Shown here: one piece after another, positions 8,807 to 17,076 of the stretch
Layout of the letters: each line of letters begins with the position of its first letter
Numbering within the stretch: the stretch's first letter is position 1
DNA from: Marinigracilibium pacificum
GTDB lineage: Bacteria > Bacteroidota > Bacteroidia > Cytophagales > Cyclobacteriaceae
Assembly: GCF_012926615.1 (NCBI RefSeq)
Contig: NZ_JABBNU010000011.1
Coordinates: 62,001 to 126,000 of the forward strand
Reading direction: 5' to 3'
DNA length: 64,000 nt
The notes under the pieces: model-generated
What the model was told of the DNA's origin: nothing
Databases searched by the model: none
The model's input: the letters and a program-made list of their open reading frames with translations, nothing else
Translations under genes and position numbers: made by a program

Positions 8807-11149
8807 CTATTTCCTAATTGTAATAGTTTTACCTTCTTCTAATGTATCATAAAATTCTAATGTAGAATCTTCGGCATTCCACTTGTATTCCTCGGTCAAT
8901 CTAACAGGATTAGAATCTAAGCCATGAACAATTATTTTGTAAACCCTGGATTCCGGATTTCCTTTGTAGCCTTCGCCCTTGGTTTCGTAATTGAATGTTA
9001 TCTTATCATTGTCACCAGTTGTTGAAATAGAAACTACTTGATATTGATTATTCTCCAGGCTACCTCTCGATTTTCCATCGTCAAAGAAAATGTTTTGACT
9101 TGAAGATGTCTGATCGTAGTAATAATGGATATTGACCGTATCTGTTTTATAGATATCCGTTGAGTGAATTAGGTCTGTGGTTGGTAAAATACTTCCGGAT
9201 TTTACAAATACGGGAATGTTTTCCATGGTTACAGGGATTTCAACCCATTGTCCACCTTTGTATTTCTCGTTATTCCAGAAATTATACCAATTCCCTTCAG
9301 GAAGATAGACTTTCCTTGAGCTAACTCCCGGATTTAATATCGGAGCAACCAGCAAGTTTTTCCCCCACATATATTGGTTATTTAAGGTGTCTGAAACCTC
9401 TGGATATTCAACAAACATAGGTCTTGCCAATGGCATTCCGGTTGTCGCGTTTTCCCAAGCTAGTGTATAGTTATATGGTAGCATTTTATAGCGAAGGTCG
9501 ACAAATGGCTTAACATTATTTTGAACCTCATTATTCCACATTACTGGTTCAGCTGGTGCCGAGTTATCTGCGTGTGGTCTGAATATTGGAGTGAATGTAG
9601 CAAATTGCACCCATCGGGTATATAGTTCAGGATCGCCTTTCTCAACAAATGTAAAACCACCTGCATCTGAATGCATGTAACCAATACCTGAAAGTCCCAT
9701 ACTAAGCATTATCGATGGTTGGGGCTTAAGGCCTGACCAGTTTCTTCCGACATCACCAGACCAGGGAATAAGCCCATATCGCTGGGTACCCGCAAATCCT
9801 GCTCTTGCCAATAGAAATAGTCTTTCGTCAGGATAATCTTTAGCGAAGCCTTCAGACATCATTTTAGCCCATTCGTGGCCATAAATGCCATGAACTTCAT
9901 AACCCATTCCTGTTTTATGCAAAATTGAATCCGGATGAGTTTCTGGTTCTCCTAAATCTACCCACCATCCATCTACACCATATTCTTTAAGTCTCTTATA
10001 CTCATTCCACATCCATTTTTTTGCTTCAGGATTGAAAATATCTAGAATACCTCCATTGCCGAAGTAAAAATTTGGTAAGTCATATGTTGAACCATTTTTA
10101 TCGTATGCCAATAACCCGTTTTTTGATAAGTACTCGTAATTTCTTGATTTTTTAGTGAAAAAAGGTTCGGTAATTAAAACTGTCTTTACACCTTTATCTT
10201 TAAAATTTGAAATCATTTGTTTCGGTTGAGGCCATAAACTTAAATCCCAGTTTAAATCACCCATTTTACCATCCTCTATCTCCGGACCAAACCAATATAT
10301 GTCAAGAATGATAGCATCGGTTGAGTATCCTGCTTTTATCGATTTATTGAGAATGGTTTCAGCTTCATTTTGATTCTTGTATCCAAACCTTGATTGGAAA
10401 TTACCCATTGCCCATAACGGAGGAAGGGGCTGTTTCCCGGTTAATGCAGTATAGTTACCTATTAACTCTTTAAAAGAATTTCCATTAATGAAATAGAATG
10501 ACATATTCCCTTTGTAACTGCTATATACAAGTTTGTCGTTTTGACTCTTACCGATATCAAAAAATGCTTTTGAAGGGTTGTCTATTAGCATCATATAGTC
10601 ATTAGAAGACATCCAATGTGGTATTGAATAATTTAATTCTGTAGCACCCTCACCATATGCATATTGAGGTTTGTTATATGCCAGAAATGAATGACCTCTT
10701 CTGTTCATTGGTATTGCCCTGAAACCTGTGCCATATATCGATTCTTCAGGTCTTAGGGTGAATGAAGTTGCCAGGGAATCTCCAAACCTGGTTACTCCTT
10801 TTGTAGTCATCTTTAGTTTACCATCAATTGTAAAATAGCTGGCCTTAAAAGGAGATTTATTAATTACTAATTTGATTTTTTCTGTTTTAGCAGTGATAAT
10901 GCTATCGGTTTCAGAAACTTCCATTTGAATTGACTGATTTAAAACCGGCGCATAAACATCAGAGGATTTGATTAGTGAATCTTCGAAAGAAATTTTAATA
11001 ATGTCGTTAGAAATAGCCTGGATTATATAATTACCATTAGAGGTTTCTATAGTAATTTTTTCTTTTTGAATTGGTCTATCAAGCGTATCTGTAGGTGAGC
11101 ATCCCGAAAGAAATCCGAGAATTAAAAGTGGTAAAATAATATATCTCAT
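8807..11149 (-). CDS. Glycoside hydrolase family 31 lipoprotein (alpha-glucosidase-like)
   Basis: An exported glycosidase of 780 residues. A lipoprotein signal peptide ends in the lipobox LSGC with Cys17. An N-terminal beta-sandwich (about 30-240) precedes the catalytic TIM barrel (about 240-590) and C-terminal beta domains. The nucleophile is Asp398 in WWVDLGEPE and the acid/base is Asp466 in WSGD, both at the places expected for GH31. The family splits alpha-glucosides or alpha-xylosides with retention; sequence alone does not separate these activities. The lipid anchor places it in the outer or inner membrane facing the periplasm or the surface. No SusC/SusD pair is next to it. It is likely monocistronic. 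Confidence 0.92.
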   Translation of the reverse strand: MRYIILPLLILGFLSGCSPTDTLDRPIQKEKITIETSNGNYIIQAISNDIIKISFEDSLIKSSDVYAPVLNQSIQMEVSETDSIITAKTEKIKLVINKSPFKASYFTIDGKLKMTTKGVTRFGDSLATSFTLRPEESIYGTGFRAIPMNRRGHSFLAYNKPQYAYGEGATELNYSIPHWMSSNDYMMLIDNPSKAFFDIGKSQNDKLVYSSYKGNMSFYFINGNSFKELIGNYTALTGKQPLPPLWAMGNFQSRFGYKNQNEAETILNKSIKAGYSTDAIILDIYWFGPEIEDGKMGDLNWDLSLWPQPKQMISNFKDKGVKTVLITEPFFTKKSRNYEYLSKNGLLAYDKNGSTYDLPNFYFGNGGILDIFNPEAKKWMWNEYKRLKEYGVDGWWVDLGEPETHPDSILHKTGMGYEVHGIYGHEWAKMMSEGFAKDYPDERLFLLARAGFAGTQRYGLIPWSGDVGRNWSGLKPQPSIMLSMGLSGIGYMHSDAGGFTFVEKGDPELYTRWVQFATFTPIFRPHADNSAPAEPVMWNNEVQNNVKPFVDLRYKMLPYNYTLAWENATTGMPLARPMFVEYPEVSDTLNNQYMWGKNLLVAPILNPGVSSRKVYLPEGNWYNFWNNEKYKGGQWVEIPVTMENIPVFVKSGSILPTTDLIHSTDIYKTDTVNIHYYYDQTSSSQNIFFDDGKSRGSLENNQYQVVSISTTGDNDKITFNYETKGEGYKGNPESRVYKIIVHGLDSNPVRLTEEYKWNAEDSTLEFYDTLEEGKTITIRK

Positions 11150-11453
11150 GTTTTATTTAGGTTATACCTGGCTAATTTATAAAAAGAAGTTAGAAATTAT
11201 TATCAGGTTCTAAAATATCATATGATTTTCTGTATTTGTATCTCAATAAACTATAGCGAGCATTTATGGGTATGAATTTTAGCTTTTTAACAGGAATTCA
11301 AGGACTAAAAATAAGCTAAATGGGTGAGGTCGAGAATCTATAAATATTTTTTATAATTATTTTAAGTATTAATTGAATTATTTTTAAACATATGTAAGTT
11401 TTTAAGCGTTACATTAAATACCTAAGTTTATTGTTCCGCCTAAACCAGCTAAT
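11150..11453. other. Intergenic region, 304 bases
   Basis: This holds the divergent upstream regions of the GH31 gene and a small membrane protein gene. TAAGTTTA near 11423 is a 7-of-8 match to the Bacteroidota -7 element for the rightward gene. I see no convincing RNA gene, ORF or strong inverted repeat. Confidence 0.4.
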
Positions 11454-11666
11454 ATGTTTAAGATAAAGACAGACCGGTTCATCCTTTATGTATTATCTGC
11501 AATATGCATTCTGATGATGGCATTTTCCTTTCTTGCACTTTCTGATATTTACAATAGCAGTAAAATAGATTTAACCACTGAATGGAATATAGTCAGATGG
11601 TCTTTCATTTTAAATGTTTCCTTGGTAGGTTATTATGCATATTGTTTTTTGAAACGCCAAGTTTAA
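11454..11666 (+). CDS. Small membrane protein, two predicted helices
   Basis: I do not recognise this protein of 70 residues. It has a short basic N-terminus, a hydrophobic helix at about residues 11-31 (YVLSAICILMMAFSFLAL) and a second at about 47-65, ending in a charged tail. This is the layout of a small two-helix inner-membrane protein. It starts with ATG and ends directly against the stop codon of the convergent gene at 11667. Codon use looks like that of its neighbours. It could be a genuine small gene or a lineage-specific one; no function is proposed. Confidence 0.55.
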   Translation: MFKIKTDRFILYVLSAICILMMAFSFLALSDIYNSSKIDLTTEWNIVRWSFILNVSLVGYYAYCFLKRQV

Positions 11667-12092
11667 TTAGTCAACCTTTCTTAATATTAGTTTATTCGTT
11701 TTTCTTTTTAGTTTCGAGCTAATTAGAACTAGTCCTTCTTTTGTGTTGGTTTTTAATATTTCTGAATGAATTTGAGTCCCTTCAGTTAAAGGGTAATTTG
11801 GGATAGTTACTTTGATTACCGTGGTGGTGTATTCACAATTTGAGGTGTACTTGATAGCAGACTTAACTATATAACGCCCATTTTCATAGTATTCTGTTAC
11901 ATAATCGTCTTGGAATTCAATTCTATAACCTATTGATGGTTTTTCTTCTTTAAGCATATGGATAAACTGATTTTTATTTAGAATTGAGCAATTCGGAATA
12001 GAATCAGTCTCTACAAACCAGTTAGTGTTTTGAGCATTTATCAAGAGGGGTGAGTTGAAAATTATTAGTAAAAAAATAATGCGTAAAATCAT
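11667..12092 (-). CDS. Hypothetical secreted protein
   Basis: An unrecognised protein of 141 residues with an N-terminal signal peptide (about residues 1-20, hydrophobic run IIFLLIIFNSPLLINA, then Gln). The mature part is rich in beta-prone stretches and has two cysteines, in NCSIL and NCEYTT, which could form a disulfide in the periplasm. No catalytic motif is visible. Its stop touches the stop of the convergent small membrane protein gene, and no terminator separates them. Confidence 0.6.
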   Translation of the reverse strand: MILRIIFLLIIFNSPLLINAQNTNWFVETDSIPNCSILNKNQFIHMLKEEKPSIGYRIEFQDDYVTEYYENGRYIVKSAIKYTSNCEYTTTVIKVTIPNYPLTEGTQIHSEILKTNTKEGLVLISSKLKRKTNKLILRKVD

Positions 12093-12346
12093 GATTTAGG
12101 TAGTTAAAGTTTAAAAAATCTAATCCAATATTTATTTATAACCTCTCTATAGGAGAATTTATGATGTTTAACGAAATCATTTTAAAAAATAGCCTACTTG
12201 TATAGAAAAATAGGCTTAAATGTCTAAATTTAATATTAAGAGCTATTTCCCAGTTTTGCAAAATACTATTAATCAATTGATAGCATTGGTCTGAAATCAA
12301 TAGTAAAAATTCTATTATTCAAACTAACTAACAAACTAATGCAATC

Positions 12347-12919
12347 ATGAAAGTTTCACACCTTACCACACCCACAATTTTCAAATCCAGAATTGATTTG
12401 AAGTGTTGTTTGCTTGTCATATTCTTAATATTGACAGGAGGATGTACCAATGAGCCTGACGAATTTGTACCCACCGGCAAAATGAAGGTTGACGGTTTTG
12501 TTTGTTGCGATGGCGACAAAGAGCTTAACCAACAACTTCTCAAGGAAATCAATGAAGTAAAAGCTTCAGTAGCCCAACTACAAAACTATAATATTGCCAC
12601 ATACATGGGTTGGGATAATGATTTAACAGATTATGTACCTAACATGGGCCATCACTTTGCAAAAATGTCTGAAATTGATGGGGAGTTTAATCATAGAGTT
12701 CCTGAAGTTTTATTATTCATTCCGGGGCAAAATGGCAAATGGTCATTTGTTGGTGTTGAATATCTGGTTCCAACCGCATTAAGTCCTGATCCTCCTGAAG
12801 GTTTTACAGGTGATCTGGATAAATGGGTTGTTGTTGGACCATTCTGGGCATTACACTTATGGATAAAAGTTGAAAACCCGGATGGAATTTTCCACCCGAC
12901 AAATTCCAGGATCCCATGA
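12347..12919 (+). CDS. Hypothetical lipoprotein
   Basis: An unrecognised protein of 190 residues. A longer than usual basic N-region is followed by a hydrophobic stretch (residues 20-30) and a lipobox-like LTGGC with Cys33, so it is probably lipid-anchored. The mature protein has a CC pair near residue 49 and many aromatic and proline residues, including PFWALHLWIKVENPDG near the end. The motifs suggest a compact extracytoplasmic domain, not an enzyme that I can name. The gene stands alone and ends at a strong terminator at 12927. Confidence 0.6.
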   Translation: MKVSHLTTPTIFKSRIDLKCCLLVIFLILTGGCTNEPDEFVPTGKMKVDGFVCCDGDKELNQQLLKEINEVKASVAQLQNYNIATYMGWDNDLTDYVPNMGHHFAKMSEIDGEFNHRVPEVLLFIPGQNGKWSFVGVEYLVPTALSPDPPEGFTGDLDKWVVVGPFWALHLWIKVENPDGIFHPTNSRIP

Positions 12920-12926
12920 TTGATCT

Positions 12927-12957
12927 AACCCCGGTTCTTCAATCGGGGTTTTTTTAT
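12927..12957 (+). terminator. Intrinsic terminator
   Basis: AACCCCGGTT (12927-12936) pairs with AATCGGGGTT (12941-12950) across a CTTC tetraloop, with one G-T wobble, and is followed by seven T. It ends the hypothetical lipoprotein gene. Confidence 0.9.
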
Positions 12958-13091
12958 ATTCATAATTTTTTACTCCACAGATCATTGAAATTCATTAACT
13001 TATATGTCTATTACTTCTAATAGTAATCAATAAATCTGAACGCAAAATTTATTTTGGTATCAAATTTGGTTTCTATCTCAAAAATTAAGTT

Positions 13092-13862
13092 ATGAAAAAT
13101 TCTATGTTGTTTATTCTTTGTATTATGTGTTTAATTGGATGTAAATCAAATAGCACATCAGATAATAATCAGTCTTATTCTGGAGATAATAGTAATGTTT
13201 CGGTAGACTGGGATGGTAGATACCTTGGTGTATTACCTTGTGCAGATTGTAATGGGATTAAAACCACAATTGACCTGAATAAGGACAAGACATTTTCTAT
13301 GAGTACAGTTTATCTAGGAAAGAGTGATCAAACATATACCCATAATGGTTCATTTGAATGGTATGATAATGGGAGTAAAATTAAATTGAAAAGTGAGGAT
13401 ATGGATGGTGCGTTTATTGTTGGGGAAAATCAACTTATTCATTTAGATAAGGAAGGAAATCGTATTGATGGTGATATGGGTGATAAATATGTTTTAAAGA
13501 AATTGGATATGAGTACAATGAAAGAGTTAACAGATAATAAATGGAAGTTAACCAGATTACTCGGAAGAGATATTGAAATTGAAGGTGATAAAGATGTGTT
13601 TCTTGAATTTGATGCCTCTGAAAGCAGGGTTAGTGGCTTTGCGGGGTGTAATAATTTTTTTGGAACATTTATTTGGGAAGGGGATACCAGAATAAGATTT
13701 TCACAAATAGGAAGTACTCAGAAAATGTGCATTAAAAACATGGAGATAGAATCTGATCTTTTGAAAGCCCTTCAAAACACTGATTCATATACGATAAATA
13801 ATGGAGTATTAAGTATAAGTAAAGCAAGAAGAGCTCCTTTTGCACAATTTCAAAAGATGTAA
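13092..13862 (+). CDS. NlpE-META domain lipoprotein
   Basis: An envelope lipoprotein of 256 residues. The signal peptide ends in LIGC with Cys17. Residues about 37-140 form an NlpE N-terminal-like barrel with the typical PCADCNGI motif. Residues about 148-255 form a META (HslJ-like) domain with NKWKL and GFAGCNNFFGTF. NlpE in Enterobacteria senses envelope stress and copper, and META proteins are linked to heat and envelope stress, but neither role is proven for this fusion. The combination is common in Bacteroidota. The gene converges on the ohrR gene with a gap of one base. Confidence 0.88.
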   Translation: MKNSMLFILCIMCLIGCKSNSTSDNNQSYSGDNSNVSVDWDGRYLGVLPCADCNGIKTTIDLNKDKTFSMSTVYLGKSDQTYTHNGSFEWYDNGSKIKLKSEDMDGAFIVGENQLIHLDKEGNRIDGDMGDKYVLKKLDMSTMKELTDNKWKLTRLLGRDIEIEGDKDVFLEFDASESRVSGFAGCNNFFGTFIWEGDTRIRFSQIGSTQKMCIKNMEIESDLLKALQNTDSYTINNGVLSISKARRAPFAQFQKM

Positions 13863-13863
13863 T

Positions 13864-14310
13864 CTATTGATCATTTAGTTTATCGATTAGAGTACATAGC
13901 GTTTTTTGTAAACTAATAATATCTTTTGCAGGTATATCGGGTGATGAAAGTTGGTTGACTAACTTATCTGGTATACCTGCTGCTTTATTTTTAAGTTTTT
14001 TGCCCTCTGATGTTAGAGTTACAAATACTGACCGTTCATCAGCCTCAGACCTTTTTCTGCTAATAAGCATAGATTTCTCCATTCTCTTTAATAATGGAGT
14101 TATCGTATTAGTCTCTAATATCAGTTTCTGACTAATATATTTTACTGAAACATTATCTTTTTCCCAAAGAACAAGTAAAACCAGGTATTGTGGGTAAGTG
14201 ATTCCTAGTTCATCTAGTAATGGTTTGTATGCTTTAGTAATTAGTCGGGAGGCAGCATACATTGGAAAGCATATTTGGTTACTTAATTTCAGTTTTTCTT
14301 CAGTTTCCAT
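13864..14310 (-). CDS. ohrR: MarR-family organic peroxide sensor OhrR
   Basis: A winged-helix repressor of 148 residues that senses organic hydroperoxides through a reactive N-terminal cysteine. The signature LSNQICFPMYAASR contains Cys14, equivalent in place to the sensing cysteine of Bacillus OhrR, and is followed by LGITYPQYLVLLVLWE, a classic OhrR segment. The wing contains EADERSVFVTLT. The gene lies 26 bases downstream of ohr on the same strand, giving an ohr-ohrR operon that the protein should control through the palindrome at 14770-14789. A second cysteine (Cys137) is present near the C-terminus, so a 1-Cys or 2-Cys mechanism cannot be decided. Confidence 0.93.
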   Translation of the reverse strand: METEEKLKLSNQICFPMYAASRLITKAYKPLLDELGITYPQYLVLLVLWEKDNVSVKYISQKLILETNTITPLLKRMEKSMLISRKRSEADERSVFVTLTSEGKKLKNKAAGIPDKLVNQLSSPDIPAKDIISLQKTLCTLIDKLNDQ

Positions 14311-14336
14311 ACCATTAAATTTTAAATACCTGAAAA

Positions 14337-14750
14337 TTAAACAAGACTTAATTCTACATTGATGTTTCCTCTGGTTGCATTTGAAAAAGGGCAGATTTCA
14401 TGAGCTGATTCTAAAAGTTTTTGAGCTACATCTTTATCTACACCATCAATTTTCACATTGATTTTTGCGCTTATGGCGTAAGTGTGATTTTCTGTCTTAT
14501 TTAAAGCAACAGATACATTAGTCTTAGAGTCAATTTTCAATTTTTGCATTGAAGCAACAATATTTAAAGCGCTATCAAAACAAGAGGCATATCCACATGC
14601 AAATAGTTGTTCAGGGTTTGTGAAATCTCCTTTTTCTCCTCCGACTGATTGAGGAAGTCTTACTTCTAAATCTATTACTCCATCTTCGGATTTTACCTGA
14701 CCGTTTCTTCCACCAGTAGCTGATGCTGTTGATTCATATAGTGTTTTCAT
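14337..14750 (-). CDS. ohr: Organic hydroperoxide resistance protein Ohr
   Basis: A thiol peroxidase of the Ohr/OsmC family, 137 residues, that reduces organic hydroperoxides in the cytoplasm. The two catalytic cysteines are Cys57 in GYASCF and Cys120 in EICPFSNATRGN. The N-terminus with TASATGGRNG is the usual Ohr start. Arg31 in VRLP and the NPEQLFA segment also match the family. An additional Cys52 sits five residues before the catalytic one. The gene is first in the operon with ohrR and should be induced when OhrR is oxidised. It forms a peroxide defence set with the nearby 1-Cys peroxiredoxin. Confidence 0.95.
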   Translation of the reverse strand: MKTLYESTASATGGRNGQVKSEDGVIDLEVRLPQSVGGEKGDFTNPEQLFACGYASCFDSALNIVASMQKLKIDSKTNVSVALNKTENHTYAISAKINVKIDGVDKDVAQKLLESAHEICPFSNATRGNINVELSLV

Positions 14751-14769
14751 GTTGTGTTGTCGTTTAAGT

Positions 14770-14789
14770 TTAAATCGTAAACGATTTAA
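14770..14789 (-). promoter_or_regulatory. Likely OhrR operator (perfect 9-bp arms)
   Basis: TTAAATCGT (14770-14778) and ACGATTTAA (14781-14789) form a perfect inverted repeat with a 2-base centre. It starts 20 bases upstream of the ohr start codon, where a MarR-family autorepressor would block transcription or promoter clearance. Assignment to OhrR is inferred from position and symmetry. Confidence 0.7.
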
Positions 14790-14831
14790 TTTAACTAATG
14801 TTTTTGATAGTAGGTAAGAATTATTGGCAAA

Positions 14832-15017
14832 TTAGTTTGTTATTAAGGAGGTAATTGTGTGTTTTAAATGTCTGGAAATTGATTTTGGATTTAATTTATC
14901 CATATGCCCTCCAATTCCCCAAATAGCTACTTTCCTTTCAGTATTGCCACAGTTGGGACATTTCCTAGTGATTCTTAATGTATAATTTGGACAAATGATA
15001 TGCCTAAATATTTGACC
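14832..15017 (-). pseudogene. Zinc-ribbon coding remnant without ATG
   Basis: The minus strand is open for 61 codons ending at a TAA at 14832-14834. The reading is strongly protein-like: CPNY, then RKCPNCGNTERK (a zinc-ribbon knuckle), then WGIGGHMDKLNPKSISRHLK. There is no ATG, GTG or TTG ahead of the cysteine motif before the upstream in-frame stop at 15018-15020, so the 5' part seems lost or the gene uses a rare start. The only ATG gives 23 residues without the knuckle. It lies directly upstream of the ohr operator on the same strand. I do not recognise the family. It could also be a chance open frame, though the two CPN motifs argue against that. Confidence 0.45.
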
Positions 15018-15115
15018 TTATAAAATCAATAGATGAATCTTAATGCCTTGTTTATTTTTCTAAAGTTGCTTCGATTTAAAACTATATAAACTTAGGCATA
15101 TTTTCACCAATAGAA

Positions 15116-15163
15116 ATATTATTGTAATCAAGCTCATTATTCAAAAAATGATTACAATAATAT
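15116..15163 (-). repeat. Perfect 15-bp inverted repeat, possible terminator
   Basis: ATATTATTGTAATCA (15116-15130) and TGATTACAATAATAT (15149-15163) pair perfectly across 18 bases. The structure begins 17 bases past the stop codon of the minus-strand gene at 15181, so it may form the 3' end of that mRNA. It is AT-rich and lacks a clean following T run on the minus strand, so it is an atypical terminator. Confidence 0.55.
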
Positions 15164-15180
15164 GAACTTTCTTTTAATTT

Positions 15181-17076
15181 TTACAATCCCTGGTCACCGC
15201 AGTTTTCACAATATAGGGTATTGATTAGTTTATTATTTCGATATTGAAAACTAACTCCTCCTTGAGATTTTGGAGTAAAGAACTGACAGAATCGATCCTG
15301 ATTTCTAGATAATGCTTTTCTTATCAATATGTCTGATAAATTGTTTTCAGGGATTCTGTTATTCACTAAAAACAGACGTAAATAATAGAATAAAACATCT
15401 TCAGATACACCATGTGTATTAACAACCGGGTTTAAGATATTTAAAGCGGTTTTAAATTCACCATTATAAGTTAATGCCTTTGAAATACTAAAGATTTCAT
15501 TTTCATTAAGCGCAGTTGTATTATTATAAGCTATTATAGTTCTAATAGTTTGATCAATTTGATCAAACTCTTTTTTCTGAATTTGCTTCTGTACAACAGC
15601 CAAATAATAATTTATCTTAAGTTGCGCTAAAACAGATTCTTGAATATCAGAATTATTCATTGATTGGATTTGATTAAAAAGAACTTGCTGTTCTTCTGGT
15701 GAATAATCTGTAGAAATCCAGTTTTTAATTTTGAGGGTCGCAAGGTTGAATTTAATCTTCCAATTGGCTGAACATGTATTTGATATCTTATTATAATTAT
15801 CGATAGCTTCTTTATTACTAATTATATGATGATCCAGTTTAAAAAGGATATCATTGTTTAATAATCTAATATTTGATTCTTCTATTGGAATTAATAGATT
15901 ATTTATAAATCCAAGAGGTAGTCTACCTTCTTTAACTTCTTTAAAAAAATAATTCTGTATTTGTAAGGCTTGGTCAATATCTTGACTTTCAATTGATTGT
16001 TCAAATAGTTGTACTAGTTGATTAGGATTATTTATAACATTATTTTTAACTCGCAGGTCAAGCCTGATTTCTGCATATCTTTGTTTACTTAATATAGGCT
16101 CTAATTCTAATAATAATTTCCTGTCTTTCTTAAGTTTTTCTTTTACTTGCTCTTGTGATAACTTTTTCAGGAACTCAAATTTTGTATTTGATATTGATTT
16201 TGCGAATTCCTTCCAGTTTTCTGACGCTTTTATATGTGGATGTATTTTTAACGTCTGATATGATTCAAGGGCTTCGGTAATACTTTTAGCTCTGGCAAAT
16301 TGTAAATCAGTATTTTCTCTTACTGTACCTTCAACTGAAGAAAATGCTTCAATCCAAATATCAGTAATATCATAGTTTGATATTTGAAGTGAATCGTATA
16401 ATTCTTGAATTTCTGATGTATTGTATCTTGATTTACCCTTTTTGAATGGAATCTTAAAGTAAATTGATTTATCAAATGAAAATGCATTTATCTCAGTGTT
16501 GCTAGTAATGGTATCCCAATACAGTTTTGTTGGAATAAAATTTCTTGTTTCCTGAAGAACTCCCGGATTGGTTACATAATCACAAAGTGCCTTTTTTTGT
16601 AAAATCATTAAGTTACACTCAACATTACCTGCATCTAATGAATTTGGTATTGTTCCTACACTAACGACTACTTTATTCTCTTCATTGATTGTGTAACTAT
16701 TTAATAATTCATTTTTATACACCGGCTCAATCATCATTCCCTTACTAGGCCATGAACTTGGGATATTATCTATGCTCTCACAAGAATATTGATCCTGATC
16801 TATAATATCTATTGCAATACCGTCAAATGTATCATCAAATAGTAACTGAAAATATTCCTCACTTGGGAATAAGAGTTTAATCTGCCTGTCTATGACTTCC
16901 AGATCGAAAACCATGTCATTTGGTAATGATTCTACTATGATATTATATTCCTTACAACGATCTGATAATAAGCCTTTTGATCCTTTGATGTTATCTCTGA
17001 AATCATTGTTTTGGCATATGCCAATACCATAAATAAAAAATACAATAATGGTTAAAAATACCTTGTTCATAATCAA
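15181..17076 (-). CDS. Hypothetical secreted protein with OmpA-like segment
   Basis: A protein of 631 residues with an N-terminal signal peptide (hydrophobic residues about 5-20, then CQNN). Around residues 235-275 the segment IWIEAFSSVEGT and ENTDLQFARAKSITEAL resembles the peptidoglycan-binding OmpA-like fold, in which a short strand, a glycine turn and an RA-containing helix follow each other. The rest, from about 340 onward, is helical and looks like degenerate tetratricopeptide-type repeats. The C-terminus carries a CENC pair and has no T9SS sorting domain. It may be a periplasmic scaffold. The family is not recognised with confidence. The gene is single and followed by an inverted repeat. 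Confidence 0.6.
   Translation of the reverse strand: MIMNKVFLTIIVFFIYGIGICQNNDFRDNIKGSKGLLSDRCKEYNIIVESLPNDMVFDLEVIDRQIKLLFPSEEYFQLLFDDTFDGIAIDIIDQDQYSCESIDNIPSSWPSKGMMIEPVYKNELLNSYTINEENKVVVSVGTIPNSLDAGNVECNLMILQKKALCDYVTNPGVLQETRNFIPTKLYWDTITSNTEINAFSFDKSIYFKIPFKKGKSRYNTSEIQELYDSLQISNYDITDIWIEAFSSVEGTVRENTDLQFARAKSITEALESYQTLKIHPHIKASENWKEFAKSISNTKFEFLKKLSQEQVKEKLKKDRKLLLELEPILSKQRYAEIRLDLRVKNNVINNPNQLVQLFEQSIESQDIDQALQIQNYFFKEVKEGRLPLGFINNLLIPIEESNIRLLNNDILFKLDHHIISNKEAIDNYNKISNTCSANWKIKFNLATLKIKNWISTDYSPEEQQVLFNQIQSMNNSDIQESVLAQLKINYYLAVVQKQIQKKEFDQIDQTIRTIIAYNNTTALNENEIFSISKALTYNGEFKTALNILNPVVNTHGVSEDVLFYYLRLFLVNNRIPENNLSDILIRKALSRNQDRFCQFFTPKSQGGVSFQYRNNKLINTLYCENCGDQGL

Noticed and set aside
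12161-12205. Frame of 14 codons with an AGGAG in front, possible leader peptide
   Set aside because: It is too short, Shine-Dalgarno pairing is not a strong signal in Bacteroidota, and no attenuator structure follows before the lipoprotein gene.
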